Shown: positions 26,197 through 36,190, counted from the first letter of the stretch. The stretch: 64,000 bases of DNA from Ignavibacteriota bacterium (GCA_013112585.1 JABFGH010000001.1:62001-126000), one strand, 5' to 3'. The notes: generated by a model not told the origin, from the letters alone. Made by a program: numbers and translations.

Positions 26197-29100
26197 ATGA
26201 AAATTACCGATATTAGTGTTGATAACAGAACAAGCGTACTTATACTTGTAGTGATAATAATTATCATGGGTGTTTCCTCTTATGTTTCTTTACCGAGAGA
26301 AGCATCGCCTGATGTACAGATTCCGCTGATTATTGTATCAACTCCGTATTTTGGAGTATCGCCCGAAGATATTGAATCGTTAATTACCCAGCCTATTGAA
26401 AAGGAACTGAATGCAATTACCGAGATAAAAGAAATTCGTTCCTCATCCTTTGAAGGCTACTCACTTGTGCAGGCTGAGTTTGAAAGCGGGTTTGATATTG
26501 ACGATGCTCTGCAGAAAGTAAGAGATAAAGTTAATAAAGCCGAATCGGAACTGCCTGACGATGTTGAGAAACCTGAAATTATTGAAATCAACTTTTCAGA
26601 GTTTCCGATAATGATATTTAATATCGGGGGTCCGCAAGGCTTAGTTAAACTAAAAGATATTGCAGAAGATGTTAAAGATGAATTAGAAAATATTGACGGT
26701 GTTTTAGATGTTAAGATTAGCGGGGGACTTGAACGCGAGGTTCAAGTTAATGTTGATATTGATAAGCTGATTCATTTTAATATTAGATTTGACGATGTAA
26801 TAAATACTATACGTGATGAAAATAGAACTATACCCGGCGGTTTGATTGATGTAAACAATTCAAGTTTCCTCGTGCGTATCCCGGGTGAGTTTAATAAGCC
26901 CTACATTATTGAGGACTTGATTGTAAAAACTGAAGAGGACAAACCGATTTACATACGCGATGTTGCAGAAGTAGTTTACGGTTTTGAAGAAAGAAATACT
27001 TATGCAAGATTAAATGGTGAGGATGTTGTTTCAATTTCAATATCAAAAAGACTTGGTGCAAATATCATTTCTATTGCCGAGCAAGTTAAAGCTGTAATTG
27101 CAGAGTTTGAGGAAAAACTACCCGAAAGTGTAAACTTCAGTTTAACTGTTGATTTTTCAGATGATATATACCGCCAGGTAAGGAGTTTAGAGAATAATAT
27201 ATTTACCGGGTTAGTGCTTGTTCTGCTCGTCCTTTTCTCTTTGCTTGGTATGCGTAATGCAGGCTTCGTTGCTTTGGCAATTCCGCTTAGTATGCTTATA
27301 TCATTTATTATTCTATCGGCATTGAATATTACACTCAACTTTATTGTACTATTCTCACTTATACTTGCACTCGGAATGCTTGTAGATAATGCAATAGTGA
27401 TAATCGAAAATATCTATAAGTTTTTGGAAGATGGTCACGATTTAGCTTCAGCGGCAAAGTTGGGATCGAAGGAAGTAGCATGGCCCATTACCACTTCAAC
27501 TCTTACAACATTGATGGCTTTTAGTCCGCTGCTTATTTGGCCCGGCGTAGTAGGTGATTTTATGGTGTATCTACCCATCACTTTAATTGTAACCTTGTCC
27601 TCATCCTTGTTTGTAGCATTAGTCATCAATCCGGTTTTTGCTTCCAAATTTATGAAGCTGGAACAAAATAATAACAAACCAAAAACATTTTTCGGAAAAA
27701 TGCTTCAGCCAATTAATAAACTGACTAATTATTTTAACCTTGAACTGCTGCCCAGAACATTAAGGTTCTATGAAAGATTTTTGAAAAGAGCTTTGGCTGC
27801 AAAATTTAAAATATTGGGCGGTGCGCTGGCAGCATTAATTTTAATTATTATTGTTTACGGTGCATTCGGATTAGGAATAGAATTTTTTCCTGATACTGAT
27901 CCCGAAAGAATTTTTGTTAATGTTGAAAGCCCTACCGGAACTAACATTGAGATGTCGAATAAAATTGCTAAGCAGTTAGAATCAAAACTTGGACCTTTTC
28001 TAGACGGAGATGTTAAAGAGTATGTTTCAAACGTGGGCAGTTCAAATAATCCGTTTGACGGCGGTGCAGGCGGAACACCGAATAAAAGTACAATCACTGT
28101 TCAGTATATTGATTTCAATGATAGAGCACAGCCCTCAAGTAAAACAACAGAGGAAATTAGGAAAGCACTGGTAAACGTTGCCGGTGCTGATATTGAGGTT
28201 AAAAAAGAAGATAATGGTCCGCCCGTGGGTGCGCCCGTTAATATTGAAATAATCGGTGATGACTTTGAAAAATTGGGAGAGATTGCTGAAAGTATTAGAA
28301 ATACAATTATTGATACTGAAGGGCTTGTTGACCTAAAAGATGATTATGATGCCGGAAGACCTGAAGTAACAGTTATTATTGATAGGGAAAAAGCTGCTTT
28401 ATATTCAATGAATACAGCACTCATTGCAAACAGTATTCGTACTGCTATCAATGGTTTTGAAGCATCTAAGTATAGAATTAATGAAGAAGAATATGATATT
28501 ACAGTAAGGCTGAAAAAGGATCAGAGAGAAAGTATAGATGCGTTACAAACTATGCGCATCAATTACAACAATAACAAAGGTAAAACATTAAGTGTTCCGC
28601 TTATTACTGTAGCTGATGTAAATTTTGATACAGGTCCAGGCGCTATTAAAAGAAAAGACTTAAAACGCGTTGTAACAGTATCTGGTAATGTTGATAGTGA
28701 GTTTAACGCTAATGAGGTGCTTGCAAATGTTCAGAAGAAACTTGAAGATTTTGCCCTGCCGCCGAGTTATAGAATTGAATATACAGGACAAAGTGAAGAG
28801 CAGGAAAAAGCACAGGCATTTTTAGGCAAAGCTTTTATGACTGCATTGCTTGGAATTTTCTTAATACTCGTAATTCAATTTAATTCTTTAAGTCAGCCCC
28901 TTATGATTATGGCTGCAGTTTTGTTTTCATTGGTAGGTGTTTTTATCGGCTTAATCGTTTTTCAATTACCGTTTGGTATAATAATGACAATGCTTGGAGT
29001 AATAAGTTTAGCGGGGGTTGTTGTTAATAATAATATTGTTTTAATTGATTACATTAACATTTTAAGAAAAAGGGGACTTTCGGTACGTGAAGCTGTTATT

Positions 29101-29415
29101 AAAGCCGGTGTACGGAGGTTCAGACCTGTAACATTAACTGCCCTTACAACAATGCTCGGTCTTATTCCGTTAACATTCGGTTTCGGTTTCGACATATATT
29201 CATTTTCATTTGAAGGCGGGGGAGCCGAAGCTCAGTTTTGGAAATCGATGGGTATTGCAGTTATATTTGGACTTATGTTTGGAACTGTGTTAACTTTAAT
29301 CATTGTTCCCGTAATGTATTCATCTATTGCAGATGCTACGGACTGGGTTAATGCTAAATTCAGCAGAGCTAAAAAGGATCCGGAGCTTAAACCTGCTGAA
29401 GAATCAAATGCTTAA
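26197..29415 (+). CDS. RND efflux pump permease (HAE-type)
   Basis: The 1072-residue inner-membrane protein has twelve membrane helices and two large periplasmic loops (about residues 35-330 and 570-870). N-terminal helix 1 is followed by LPREASPDVQIPLIIVSTPYFGVSPEDIE, a standard RND start. Helix 4 reads GMLVDNAIVIIEN; AcrB has two Asp here and this pump has Asp-Asn, a variant seen in other HAE subgroups. The C-terminal half has GVISLAGVVVNNNIVLIDY. It would use proton or sodium flow to expel drugs, solvents or lipids. It lies eleven bases after the adaptor and ends the operon. Confidence 0.93.
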   Translation: MKITDISVDNRTSVLILVVIIIIMGVSSYVSLPREASPDVQIPLIIVSTPYFGVSPEDIESLITQPIEKELNAITEIKEIRSSSFEGYSLVQAEFESGFDIDDALQKVRDKVNKAESELPDDVEKPEIIEINFSEFPIMIFNIGGPQGLVKLKDIAEDVKDELENIDGVLDVKISGGLEREVQVNVDIDKLIHFNIRFDDVINTIRDENRTIPGGLIDVNNSSFLVRIPGEFNKPYIIEDLIVKTEEDKPIYIRDVAEVVYGFEERNTYARLNGEDVVSISISKRLGANIISIAEQVKAVIAEFEEKLPESVNFSLTVDFSDDIYRQVRSLENNIFTGLVLVLLVLFSLLGMRNAGFVALAIPLSMLISFIILSALNITLNFIVLFSLILALGMLVDNAIVIIENIYKFLEDGHDLASAAKLGSKEVAWPITTSTLTTLMAFSPLLIWPGVVGDFMVYLPITLIVTLSSSLFVALVINPVFASKFMKLEQNNNKPKTFFGKMLQPINKLTNYFNLELLPRTLRFYERFLKRALAAKFKILGGALAALILIIIVYGAFGLGIEFFPDTDPERIFVNVESPTGTNIEMSNKIAKQLESKLGPFLDGDVKEYVSNVGSSNNPFDGGAGGTPNKSTITVQYIDFNDRAQPSSKTTEEIRKALVNVAGADIEVKKEDNGPPVGAPVNIEIIGDDFEKLGEIAESIRNTIIDTEGLVDLKDDYDAGRPEVTVIIDREKAALYSMNTALIANSIRTAINGFEASKYRINEEEYDITVRLKKDQRESIDALQTMRINYNNNKGKTLSVPLITVADVNFDTGPGAIKRKDLKRVVTVSGNVDSEFNANEVLANVQKKLEDFALPPSYRIEYTGQSEEQEKAQAFLGKAFMTALLGIFLILVIQFNSLSQPLMIMAAVLFSLVGVFIGLIVFQLPFGIIMTMLGVISLAGVVVNNNIVLIDYINILRKRGLSVREAVIKAGVRRFRPVTLTALTTMLGLIPLTFGFGFDIYSFSFEGGGAEAQFWKSMGIAVIFGLMFGTVLTLIIVPVMYSSIADATDWVNAKFSRAKKDPELKPAEESNA

Positions 29416-29430
29416 TAAATAGGTTTTAAT

Positions 29431-30219
29431 TTGTTCGAACTTAAAAACATAAATTTTAAATATAGTTTATCAACAAACGGAAATGAATTCTCCTTGAGCA
29501 ATGTTGATTTAAGTATTGCAAAGGGAGAATTTATATCTATAATCGGTCCAAATGGATCCGGTAAATCCACTCTGCTTAAAATAATTGCAGGACTTCTTAA
29601 ACCGGTATCGGGTGATATAAATTTTAACAACAAACCATTATCATCATATAAGCCTAAACAATTAGCAAAAATAATTGGCTATGTCCCTCAAAACACTTCC
29701 TCGGTTTATCCATTTTCAGTTTATGAAATTGTAATGATGGGAAGAACGCCGCATCTAAATTTTTCCGGTTACGAAAAAGAAACTGATAGAGAAATTGTAA
29801 ATGAAGCACTTGAGTACGTAGGTATTTATAATTTGCGCAGTAAAGGTATTAACGAAGTAAGCGGCGGTGAAGCCCAGCGGGCTTTTATTGCACGTGCTTT
29901 TGTTCAGCAGCCTGAAATTATTTTACTTGATGAACCAAACGCCCATCTCGATATAAAGCATCAAATTTCAATATTCGATTTGCTTAAAAGTTTTAATAAT
30001 GATAAAGAGCTTACCATTATTGCCGTTTCGCACGATTTGAATTTAACCGGACATTACGGAAGACGCGGTCTTCTGCTAGATAATGGCAGTATTGTAATGG
30101 ATGATACAATCAGTAATATCCTGTCAGAGAAAAATATTTACGAAAATTTCGGTGTCAATTCTAAAGTAAATTTGAATAAATTGACCGGTGAAATTTCTGT
30201 GACTATTATTCCACACTAA
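29431..30219 (+). CDS. ABC transporter ATP-binding protein (FecE/BtuD type)
   Basis: The 262-residue ATPase has Walker A GPNGSGKST (about 40-48), a Q-loop GYVPQNT, signature EVSGGEAQRAFIARA, Walker B IILLDEPNAHLD and switch His in AVSHDLN. MMGRTPHLNFSGYEKETDRE is characteristic of the iron-siderophore/heme/B12 importer subfamily. No permease or binding-protein gene is in the window, so the partner must be encoded elsewhere. It starts at TTG 29431, 15 bp after the RND gene. Confidence 0.88.
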   Translation: MFELKNINFKYSLSTNGNEFSLSNVDLSIAKGEFISIIGPNGSGKSTLLKIIAGLLKPVSGDINFNNKPLSSYKPKQLAKIIGYVPQNTSSVYPFSVYEIVMMGRTPHLNFSGYEKETDREIVNEALEYVGIYNLRSKGINEVSGGEAQRAFIARAFVQQPEIILLDEPNAHLDIKHQISIFDLLKSFNNDKELTIIAVSHDLNLTGHYGRRGLLLDNGSIVMDDTISNILSEKNIYENFGVNSKVNLNKLTGEISVTIIPH

Positions 30220-30244
30220 AAAAATTAACTACTGACGTTTATAA

Positions 30245-31261
30245 GTGAAATCAAATTCTAAAAGTATTCTTAAATTTGTTCTTATAACAGTGCTTCATTT
30301 AATATTATTATATTACTTGAAGTATTCGCTAAATAATATTTCCATCACTGAATTTAACCTATTTAATTTTGGAAACTTTATAAATTTAACTTCATCAGCA
30401 CTCTTAATAATAAGCCTGCTGATACTTTTTATTTTACCTTCCAGGCAGAACCAATCAAACTTCAAGCTGCTTTCATTTTTGTTTTATTTAATGCTTATAC
30501 CTGTTACCCTTATGTTTGCAGCACATATTGTTGGTATTTCTGTTCCCCGTGGTTACATTTTCGGTTTTCAGCAGCGCAAAATTATTTTTGGTTTACTTTA
30601 TCTAACCAGTTTATCTGTTCAAATATATTTACTTCAAATTGTGTGGGGTTATATTGTAGCGAGTAAGTCAATTATATTTGCCCGTTCAATTGTTTGGGTA
30701 ATTGCATTTATGATCTCAACTATTCTACTTACATTTGTCTATTCATTGATATATTCATCCAACGGAAATTTAGAATCATCAAATAAAAAATACGATGTAT
30801 GTGTAGTATTGGGTGCGGCAGTTTGGAGCAACAATCAACCGAGTCCTATATTTAAAGCGCGTATTGAAAAAGCAAATGATCTATTCAGAGCCGGCATAGT
30901 AAATAAGATTCAGCTTACGGGCAGTAATGCTCCCGGTGAGATAAGTGAAGCTGGAGCGGCTTTTAATATGCTGCGTGATTTTGGAATTAATAAATCAAAC
31001 CTCGCTATTGAAGAGAAGACATCTACTACATCCGAACAGATTAAATTTATTAAGGATAACTTAGTTAATGATAACAAAGAGGCGAGTGTTATCATTATTT
31101 CGGATGCATTTCATTTAATTAGAATAAAAGAGATGTGCAAATTTTACAGAGTTGAAGCGGATGTAATTGCATCGGAGTATGAGTTAAGCTGGGAAAAGTT
31201 TCTTTTTTACAGTTTTAGAGATAGTATTAGTTTACTTTTATTCTGGATTTTTGCAATATAA
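30245..31261 (+). CDS. YdcF/SanA-like DUF218 membrane protein
   Basis: The 338-residue protein has about four N-terminal membrane helices (residues 8-170) and a C-terminal DUF218 domain: YDVCVVLGAAVWSNNQPSPIFKARIEKA, then IQLTGSNAPGEISEAGAA and IIISDAFHLIRIKEMC. The domain binds nucleotide-like ligands in YdcF and is linked to envelope integrity in SanA. It starts at GTG and lies 25 bp after the ATPase gene. The actual role is unknown. Confidence 0.8.
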   Translation: MKSNSKSILKFVLITVLHLILLYYLKYSLNNISITEFNLFNFGNFINLTSSALLIISLLILFILPSRQNQSNFKLLSFLFYLMLIPVTLMFAAHIVGISVPRGYIFGFQQRKIIFGLLYLTSLSVQIYLLQIVWGYIVASKSIIFARSIVWVIAFMISTILLTFVYSLIYSSNGNLESSNKKYDVCVVLGAAVWSNNQPSPIFKARIEKANDLFRAGIVNKIQLTGSNAPGEISEAGAAFNMLRDFGINKSNLAIEEKTSTTSEQIKFIKDNLVNDNKEASVIIISDAFHLIRIKEMCKFYRVEADVIASEYELSWEKFLFYSFRDSISLLLFWIFAI

Positions 31262-31297
31262 TTATCAAAAATTTATTTTATTCGCAGGAGAAGCTTG

Positions 31298-32404
31298 ATG
31301 CAATCTTTTGAGATTATCGAAAAATATGGTCACGAGCAAATAATTTACTGTTCAAATAAAGAATCAGGGTTAAAGGCAATAATTGCAATTCACGATACAA
31401 CGTTAGGTCCGGCAATCGGCGGTACAAGAATGTTGAATTATTCAAGTGATGAAGATGCACTAAAAGATGTATTGAGATTATCGAGAGGTATGACTTACAA
31501 GGCTGCAGTTGCCGGTTTAAATTTAGGCGGAGGCAATTCAGTAATTATCGGCGATCCTAATTTGAAAAAGCGTGAACTCCTTTTTAGAACTTTTGGAAAA
31601 TTTGTTGACGGATTAGCAGGCAGATACATAACTGCTGAAGATGTGGGTACAGATGTTAGGGATATGGAATATGTTAAAATGGAAACTAAATATGCTACCG
31701 GTATTTCAAAGTCGCTCGGCGGTTCAGGCGATCCTTCACCGGTAACAGCATACGGTGTTTATATTGGAATGAAAGCATGTGCAAACCACACATGGGGCAG
31801 CGATTCATTACGAGGAAGAAAAATTGCAGTGCAGGGTGCCGGTCAGTTAGCAAGATTTTTATGTGAACACCTCTACAACGAAGGCGCTGAAATTTTTATT
31901 ACCGATATGAATGAAGATAAGGTTAAACGAGTTTTAGAATCTGTAAAGGCTGCTGTAGTTAAGCCGGAAGAAATTTATGATTTAGATGTTGATATATTTT
32001 CGCCAAGTGCATTAGGCGGAATTATTAACGATGAAACGATTGAAAAATTTAAGTGCAAAATTATTGCCGGCGGCGCAAATAATCAGCTTGAAGATGAAGA
32101 CAAACACGGTAAATTATTAATGGAAAAGGAAATTTTATATGCACCGGATTATGTTATTAATTCGGGCGGACTTATAAATGTAGCCAATGAGCTTGAAGGT
32201 TACAGACAGGACAGAGCTATGAAACAAGCCGAAACAATCTACGACATAGTTCGCAACATTTTAAATATTTCCAAAGATCAAAATATACCTACCCATGCTG
32301 CATCTAATAAAAGAGCCGAAGAAAGATTACAAAGAATTGGCGGTATTAGTAAAATTTATTCCGGTTCCGGTTTAAACAAATTCCATGATCTATTGAAAAG
32401 ATAA
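31298..32404 (+). CDS. Leucine-dehydrogenase-like Glu/Leu/Phe/Val dehydrogenase with altered catalytic Lys
   Basis: The 368-residue protein matches leucine dehydrogenases in length and colinearity: GPAIGGTRML, then RGMTYKAAVAGLNLGGG, TAEDVGTDVRDM and a Rossmann core VQGAGQLARFLCE. With ATG 31298 as residue 1, numbering coincides with the Bacillus enzyme: Lys68 and Asp115 are kept, but the catalytic Lys80 is Asn (codon 31535-31537, GGGNSVI instead of GGGKxVI). NAD-dependent deamination of branched-chain amino acids would normally be the role. Activity is doubtful or changed here. The start has AGGAG seven bases upstream. Confidence 0.82.
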   Translation: MQSFEIIEKYGHEQIIYCSNKESGLKAIIAIHDTTLGPAIGGTRMLNYSSDEDALKDVLRLSRGMTYKAAVAGLNLGGGNSVIIGDPNLKKRELLFRTFGKFVDGLAGRYITAEDVGTDVRDMEYVKMETKYATGISKSLGGSGDPSPVTAYGVYIGMKACANHTWGSDSLRGRKIAVQGAGQLARFLCEHLYNEGAEIFITDMNEDKVKRVLESVKAAVVKPEEIYDLDVDIFSPSALGGIINDETIEKFKCKIIAGGANNQLEDEDKHGKLLMEKEILYAPDYVINSGGLINVANELEGYRQDRAMKQAETIYDIVRNILNISKDQNIPTHAASNKRAEERLQRIGGISKIYSGSGLNKFHDLLKR

Positions 32405-32489
32405 TTCAATTGTTTTAATCTATTTTCATTTTCCGCATTGTATTGTTTACTTAATCAACGCACTATTTATTATTTAGTATTTATTATTT

Positions 32490-32975
32490 ATGGCAGCAAA
32501 AAAAATAAACAGGCGAGACTTACGAGAAAAAAGTCTTCAAATATTATACGCTTATGAATTACGCGGCGAAGGTTTGACCGATATTAGTAATGATGTTTTA
32601 ATTGATATTACAAATGAAAATGCCAGGGAATTTAGTATTGGTTTAGTAAATAAAATTATTGCTAATAAAAATATACTTGATGATAAAATAAGTGAACGCG
32701 TGAATAACTGGGAAATGGATAGGATAGCTTTAATTGATAGACTACTGCTTAGAATTGGAATTGCTGAGCTGTTATTTTTCCCTGACATTCCTCCAAAAGT
32801 TACTATAAATGAAGTGATAGAAATAGCTAAAGATTTTAGTACATCCAACAGCGGTAAATTTATAAATGGCATACTCGATGCAATTTTAACACAACTTAAA
32901 AAAAGCGGAAAATTAGTTAAAACCGGCAGAGGATTAGTTGAAGAAAGCCTTCCAAAAAAATCCGGCAAAAAATAG
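32490..32975 (+). CDS. nusB: Transcription antitermination factor NusB
   Basis: The 161-residue all-helical protein has the NusB pattern: RRDLREKSLQILYAYELRG at the start, then NWEMDRIALIDRLLLRIGIAELLF, the segment IPPKVTINEVIEIAKDFSTSNSGKFINGILDAI. NusB binds boxA of rRNA transcripts with NusE. Its last 38 bases overlap the next gene. Confidence 0.94.
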   Translation: MAAKKINRRDLREKSLQILYAYELRGEGLTDISNDVLIDITNENAREFSIGLVNKIIANKNILDDKISERVNNWEMDRIALIDRLLLRIGIAELLFFPDIPPKVTINEVIEIAKDFSTSNSGKFINGILDAILTQLKKSGKLVKTGRGLVEESLPKKSGKK

Positions 32976-34230
32976 ATTTAAAATTTTTGTCTGGAGTCTT
33001 TTCGACTTTGCAAATACTTCATACTCAATTGTTGTTGTAACATTTATTTTTGCAGTTTATTTCAAAAAAGAAATTGCTCAAGGGCTGCCTGTTGGTGACT
33101 TATATTGGAGTATAGGCGTTAGCGCTTCAATGATTATTACTGCGTTAATTTCTCCGGTACTTGGAGCAATTGCAGATTATTCAGCCGGTAAAAAGAGATT
33201 TCTATTATTTTTCACGCTCCTGTGTGTTACCTCAACGGGACTGCTATATTTTTTAAATGCAGGTGATATTTTATGGGCTTTAATTTTATTCGTACTTGCC
33301 AACATTGGCTTTGAAGCTGGTATAGTTTTCTATGATGCATATTTACCCGAACTAACCGAACCAAAAAATTTCGGCAGAGTTAGCGGTTATGGTTTTGCAA
33401 TGGGTTACCTCGGCTCTTTAACAATTCTAGCAATCGTTTTACCTTTTATTCAAAATGAAATGATTAAAGAAACTTTTCCAATCTCCGCACTTTTCTTTTT
33501 GATTTTCGCGGTTCCGCTATTTGTATTTTTAAGAGATAGTAGAAAAGATGTTGTTAAATCGGGTACATATGTAAGTATTGGTTTTAAAAGAGTTCACAAT
33601 ACAATTACAAATTTAAGAAACTATAAAAACCTAGCTCTTTTTCTCTTAGCATTTTTCTTTTACATCGAAGGTGTAAATACAGTAATATTTTTTTCCGGTA
33701 ATTATGCAAGCACCACATTAAACTTCAGCATGGAAGAACTAATAATATTTTTTCTAATAGTTCAAACTACAGCAATATTCGGAGCCTTACTATTTGGTAT
33801 TTTAGCAGATTCAATAGGGCAGAAAAAGACAATTATCATTTCACTTTTTATTTGGCTGTTTACAGTTTTTCTAGCCTTTTTAACAAGCGATGCAGAATAT
33901 ATAACTGTAAAATATTTAGCCGGAGTATTTGAAACAACAGAAAAGAGCATACAATCGGGCAGCTTTTATTTTATAGGTTTACTAGCGGGAAGTGTAATGG
34001 GAGCAACGCAATCCACCAGCCGGAGTTTAATGGCAAGGCTTACACCATTTGCAAAGAAGACGGAATTTTTTGGATTCTTTTCCTTCTTCAATAAAAGTTC
34101 TGCTATTGTTGGACCGCTTACCTTCGGCTTTGTAAGTTTTTTAACCGGCAATCAAGGTTTTGCAATTCTAACACTTGCTATCTTTTTTATTGTTGGTTTG
34201 TTCATTCTAAGATTTGTAAAAGATGAGTAG
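32938..34230 (+). CDS. MFS transporter, UMF1/Atg22-like
   Basis: The 430-residue protein has 12 membrane helices. WSLFDFANTSYSIVVVTFIFAVYF and YDAYLPELTEPKNFGRVSGYGFAMGYLGS are hallmarks of the UMF1 family, related to the vacuolar amino acid exporter Atg22. The natural substrate is unknown, possibly amino acids. The TTG start lies inside nusB (38 bases overlap), so translation is coupled. There is no later start that keeps the first helix. Confidence 0.85.
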   Translation: MKKAFQKNPAKNRFKIFVWSLFDFANTSYSIVVVTFIFAVYFKKEIAQGLPVGDLYWSIGVSASMIITALISPVLGAIADYSAGKKRFLLFFTLLCVTSTGLLYFLNAGDILWALILFVLANIGFEAGIVFYDAYLPELTEPKNFGRVSGYGFAMGYLGSLTILAIVLPFIQNEMIKETFPISALFFLIFAVPLFVFLRDSRKDVVKSGTYVSIGFKRVHNTITNLRNYKNLALFLLAFFFYIEGVNTVIFFSGNYASTTLNFSMEELIIFFLIVQTTAIFGALLFGILADSIGQKKTIIISLFIWLFTVFLAFLTSDAEYITVKYLAGVFETTEKSIQSGSFYFIGLLAGSVMGATQSTSRSLMARLTPFAKKTEFFGFFSFFNKSSAIVGPLTFGFVSFLTGNQGFAILTLAIFFIVGLFILRFVKDE

Positions 34231-34275
34231 TCAAAGAATGAAAAATTAAAAAGGAAAAAGGAAAAAATAAACTTG

Positions 34276-34292
34276 CCTGCCGGACGGGCAGG
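34276..34292. repeat. REP-like palindrome CCTGCC-GGACG-GGCAGG
   Basis: A perfect GC-rich palindrome in an AT-rich gap. Related GCCTG/CAGGC blocks occur in the inverted pair at 1330-1437. It is the kind of short REP element scattered between genes in this group. Confidence 0.5.
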
Positions 34293-34424
34293 AAGGAAAA
34301 ATTAAAAATATATCTGTTTAACCTGCAACTTGAAACTTGCAAACCTGCCAACCAAAACACACACTTATCAGTAAAATCCTTTAATCCTACCTCCGGTGCT
34401 AGGGCATCCCTTTGGGGTAGGCAG

Positions 34425-34512
34425 GCTTTCAATCTTTCAATCTTTCAATTTTGTAATCTTTCAATTTTTCAATCTTGTAATCTTTCAATTTTTAACTTTC
34501 CAGCTTTCCAAC
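34425..34512. repeat. Degenerate tandem array of TTTCAATC units
   Basis: About eight loose copies of a TTTCAATC/TTGTAATC unit of 8-10 bp lie between the MFS gene and the leftward protease. The rest of the gap 34231-34562 has only the palindrome at 34276 and no ORF with coding character. Confidence 0.55.
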
Positions 34513-34562
34513 CCGTAACCTTTTAGCATACATCCATTCAATCAATCATGCACCCATGCACC

Positions 34563-35249
34563 TTAATAAGTCAACCCTTTCCTGTAGCTTGTCTTAATCA
34601 TTAAATAAATTACAGCAGCAGAAATAGCTAACCAAACAATAGCCCAAACAAAAGCCGGTATTCCTGTAATATTATGTAAAATTTCAGCATCTGTTCTGCG
34701 GTATTCTAACGTAAGTAAATCGGCTTTAATATCAACTAAAACATAAAGACAGCTAACTAATCCAAGTATTTTCATGATGTATGAATGTGCAGCTTTCGGC
34801 AGGTAGCGGGGAGAGATAAAAAGAATAATTGCGAGAACAAACGAGGCAATAATTCCAATTGAACTTGAAATAAAACTGATTGCAAAAAGAGATAACAAAA
34901 TTGCAATTATTGTGTTAGTCCATAAACTATTTTTTAAGTTGTAAGCAGAAGTAAAAAGAAACCAGCCGAAAACTAAACTGCCTAAATATCCCGCCGATGC
35001 AATCAAAAATGGTACACCGCCTATTGATTCGCACGACCCGCTAAGATTTGAATATATTTTCATTTCAATTATTTTTCCGCCGGTAATTATTGTAAAAATA
35101 CCATGACTTATTTCATGAAATAAAATAACCGAAAATTTTATCGGGTAGATAAAGATGGAATTCCAGAACAGAATAGTAAGCAGTACAATAGTAATTATAA
35201 CTGTGATTTCTAATTTTTGCTTTGCTTTACGTGATATTTTTTTTGACAT
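34563..35249 (-). CDS. M50-like membrane metalloprotease
   Basis: The 228-residue protein, read from ATG 35249, has about six membrane helices. HEISHGIFTIITGGKI carries the HExxH zinc site within a membrane segment, and a later Asp (YVLVDIKADLL region) could be the third ligand. This fits the M50B-like family (PF13398 type). The start at 35249 (MSKKISRK) is preferred to the upstream 35291, whose extra 14 residues are odd and lack a ribosome binding site. The gene is convergent with the MFS gene and divergent from the TPR gene. Confidence 0.7.
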   Translation of the reverse strand: MSKKISRKAKQKLEITVIITIVLLTILFWNSIFIYPIKFSVILFHEISHGIFTIITGGKIIEMKIYSNLSGSCESIGGVPFLIASAGYLGSLVFGWFLFTSAYNLKNSLWTNTIIAILLSLFAISFISSSIGIIASFVLAIILFISPRYLPKAAHSYIMKILGLVSCLYVLVDIKADLLTLEYRRTDAEILHNITGIPAFVWAIVWLAISAAVIYLMIKTSYRKGLTY

Positions 35250-35509
35250 AGAATAAAAAAAAAAATTTCGTTTGCAAAATATAACAAACAATTCTGAGAA
35301 CGGTATTCAATTTTATAAACATCAAAACTAAAAAAATATTTCGGGTATTAGATTTGCATTTAAATCTTTCATCTGCTTATGTTATATTTACATTAGTAAT
35401 ATTTACTTGTTGATTGTAAAAAATGTTCTGCTCTTAAAGAATTATAATAGAAGGATGAAAACATTTCATTTAAAATTTCTTATAAAGTAATTTTATAAAG
35501 GTGAAGGAA

Positions 35510-36190
35510 ATGGAAAAAGGCAGAGACCCTGTATCGATAAAAATTGAAGGTGAGCATTTAGCCGCTGCAACCACTAAATTCAAAAATCGTGATTTTCACG
35601 GAACGATAACTGAATGTGATAAAGTGCTTTCACTAAACCCTAAATCGGAACTTGCATTTCAGTGGAAAGGTACGGCAAAATTTAAACTGGGCGATTATTC
35701 GGGAGCAATATCAGAATTTAATAGTGCTGTAAATATAAAACCGGAATTTGCAAAAGCATATAACTTTAGAGCTTTGGCAAAAGTAGAATTGAAAGATTTT
35801 AATGGTGCATTAAATGATTTTAATAAAGCCATTGAACTTCAACCTAATTTGGTTAATATATATAATAATAGAGGTTTCATTTTCAGAAAATTAGGGTTGA
35901 ATAATGAAGCGAAAGCAGATTTTATAAAAGCATTATCATTTAATCCAAAGTCATCAGTAACATACTTTAACCTGGCTTTTGTAAATGAGAAACTAGATGA
36001 AAAAGAAGAGGCAATAACAAATTATAATAGAGCAATTTCATTCAATAATACTTTTGGGAGAGCCTATTATAGAAGAGCATTAGTTAAAATTGAACTTGGA
36101 AATAGTGAAAATGGATGTTTGGATTTAAGTAGAGCATTGGAATTAGGATATTCTCAAGCAGAAAAGGCTATAAATAAATATTGTAAATAA
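35510..36190 (+). CDS. Tetratricopeptide repeat protein
   Basis: The 226-residue protein has about five to six TPR units of 34 residues (for example YSGAISEFNSAVNIKPEFAKA, LNDFNKAIELQPNLVNIYNN, AITNYNRAISFNNTFGRAYY). There is no signal peptide, so it is cytoplasmic. It probably scaffolds protein contacts. The start is ATG 35510, with GGTGAAGG just upstream, rather than GTG 35501. It precedes a lone cNMP-binding protein by 16 bp. Confidence 0.85.
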   Translation: MEKGRDPVSIKIEGEHLAAATTKFKNRDFHGTITECDKVLSLNPKSELAFQWKGTAKFKLGDYSGAISEFNSAVNIKPEFAKAYNFRALAKVELKDFNGALNDFNKAIELQPNLVNIYNNRGFIFRKLGLNNEAKADFIKALSFNPKSSVTYFNLAFVNEKLDEKEEAITNYNRAISFNNTFGRAYYRRALVKIELGNSENGCLDLSRALELGYSQAEKAINKYCK

